NCBI GenBank assembly: GCA_958295785.1
Contig: OY282377.1
Span: forward strand, 3,192,385-3,256,384
DNA: 64,000 nucleotides
From: an uncultured Latescibacterota bacterium
GTDB lineage: Bacteria > Latescibacterota > UBA2968
Reading direction: 5' to 3'
Below the pieces are notes generated by a model. It worked only from the letters and a program-made list of their open reading frames with translations, was not told the DNA's origin and searched no databases. Of this stretch, positions 62,996 through 64,000 are shown in pieces. The translations under genes were made by a program, and so were the position numbers. Within the stretch, counting starts at the first letter, position 1, and each line of letters begins with the position of its first letter.

Positions 62996-64000
62996 ATGGC
63001 ACAGAACGAGCCGAACATCATTTTCATCTTGGCCGATGACATGGGCTATGGGGATCTGGCGTGCCAAAATCCAGCGTCCAAAATTCCAACGCCCAATCTG
63101 GATCGGCTGGCGGCACAGGGGGTGCGCTTTACGGATGCCCACGCGCCATCGAGCGTTTGCTCTCCGTCTCGCTATGCCATTCTCACGGGCCGATACGCTT
63201 GGCGAACCCGCTTAAAAGGCGGCGTGTTGTGGCCTTGGGATCCGCCCTTGATCGAACCGGGGCGCACAACGGTGGCGGCATTGCTGCGCGGTCAGGGGTA
63301 TCGCACGGCTTGTATTGGAAAATGGCACTTGGGTTGGCACTGGCAGACAGTGGATGGGCGCGTGCCCAACGAGGGCGCGGAATACGGGGTGCTAGACAGG
63401 GATCGGCGGTATGAACTGGGCAAGCATATCGACTGTGAAAAGCCAGTCACGGGCGGGCCTATTGACTGCGGGTTTGATTGTTATTTTGGCGACGATGTGC
63501 CCAATTTTCCGCCCTATACGTGGTTTGAAAATGATCGGCTGTTGGAAGTGCCCACCGAAGAAAAGCCCGAGGGCATGTTTGGACTTCCCGGCGCAATGGC
63601 GTCGGGGTGGTCGCTCGAAGCGGTGATGCCGGCGTTGACCCAGCGTGCGGTGCAATATATCGAAGCGGCGGACGACCAGCCGTTTTTCCTGTACTTTCCA
63701 CTGACCGCGCCGCACACGCCGATTGTCCCCACAGATGATTTTAAGGGCATGAGTCGCGCCGGTGAGTACGGGGATTTTGTGTGCGAAGTCAATTGGACCG
63801 TGGGCGAGGTGATGGCCGCGCTCGACCGCAAGGGGATTGCCGAGAATACGTTGCTTATTTTTTCCAGCGATAATGGCCCCGAAAACTCTGCTTATGGACG
63901 CATCAGAGAATACGATCACTACAGTATGGACGGCCTGCGCGGGTTAAAACGCGATGCGTGGGAAGGCGGGCATCGGGTTCCTTTCATCGCCAGATGGCCC
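62996..64000 (+). CDS. Sulfatase (arylsulfatase family), 3' end outside the window
   Basis: At least 335 residues are visible from ATG 62996 (TAGGAA upstream). PNIIFILADDMGYGD (metal ligands Asp14/Asp15), the formylglycine motif CSPSR with Cys55, LTGRYAWR, and ACIGKWHLGW place it in the type I sulfatase (S1) family. LIFSSDNGPEN gives the second metal-site Asp/Asn. A cysteine-type sulfatase needs an FGE or anSME activator, not seen here. No signal peptide is present, as in several related proteins. It likely removes sulfate from a glycan, in keeping with the lyase genes at 5.9-11.4 kb. Confidence 0.9.
   Translation, partial: MAQNEPNIIFILADDMGYGDLACQNPASKIPTPNLDRLAAQGVRFTDAHAPSSVCSPSRYAILTGRYAWRTRLKGGVLWPWDPPLIEPGRTTVAALLRGQGYRTACIGKWHLGWHWQTVDGRVPNEGAEYGVLDRDRRYELGKHIDCEKPVTGGPIDCGFDCYFGDDVPNFPPYTWFENDRLLEVPTEEKPEGMFGLPGAMASGWSLEAVMPALTQRAVQYIEAADDQPFFLYFPLTAPHTPIVPTDDFKGMSRAGEYGDFVCEVNWTVGEVMAALDRKGIAENTLLIFSSDNGPENSAYGRIREYDHYSMDGLRGLKRDAWEGGHRVPFIARWP

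Overview
The window is 64 kb of a fairly GC-rich chromosome from an uncultured Gram-negative bacterium, most likely of the FCB superphylum (Candidatus Latescibacterota or a near relative; Poribacteria are an alternative). The pointers are a PorV/PorQ-family outer-membrane protein next to a secreted protein with a sorting-domain-like C-terminus, a GWxTD-type TPR protein, short dockerin-like tails (DLNGD...FxDFL), the DapL route to lysine, and degradative genes (heparinase-type lyase, sulfatase, phytanoyl-CoA dioxygenase) typical of these lineages. The taxonomy is inferred from gene families only.

Layout. 1-2.3 kb: two Sel1-repeat proteins and a gene graveyard (tails of an S41 peptidase and of a GT4 glycosyltransferase). 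2.4-5.8 kb: a MacB/FtsX-type ABC permease and its ATPase. 5.9-11.4 kb: a heparinase II/III-like lyase and a large toroid-like partner. 11.5-18.7 kb: a compact array of SNF2/RapA-like helicase, small protein, sacsin/Hsp90-type GHKL ATPase and antitoxin/MazF-like toxin. This looks like an anti-phage or conflict module and is the best candidate here for an undescribed system. 18.8-22.6 kb: isochorismatase-like hydrolase and a gluzincin/beta-propeller/barrel fusion. 23.2-24.7 kb: Na+/solute symporter. 24.9-32.4 kb: envelope operon of beta-barrel, TonB-dependent receptor, 803-aa secreted protein and PorV-like protein. 32.5-39.6 kb: TMTC-like TPR membrane protein, methyltransferase-GT2 fusion and GWxTD protein. 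40.2-43.2 kb: 5-formyl-THF cyclo-ligase, pentapeptide-repeat protein and divergent glnA. 43.7-48.4 kb: a CxxCH/dockerin secreted protein, then hrcA-grpE-dnaJ without dnaK. 49-53 kb: lipoprotein, HEPN/MNT pair with a zinc-finger remnant, coiled-coil membrane protein and transaldolase-like protein. 53.2-62.5 kb: dapB, a dapA-like gene, Ldh-family dehydrogenase, inactive-looking M16 homologue, PhyH dioxygenase, two Rpn-type nuclease genes and dapL. 62.6-64 kb: small membrane protein and a sulfatase cut by the window end.

Intergenic DNA is unusually repeat-rich. It contains three copies of a 0.36-0.50 kb element with terminal inverted repeats and a hairpin whose stem covaries between copies, a GGGGTACAAC inverted-repeat family, many CGGGGGC...GCCCCTACG palindromes, a 61-bp triple tandem repeat, and short CTGACCA-type satellites. 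These repeats often extend ORFs upstream of the true starts, so several starts were moved to a downstream codon with a Shine-Dalgarno sequence. No rRNA, tRNA or CRISPR array was recognised. All calls come from reading the sequence by eye; no database search was run.
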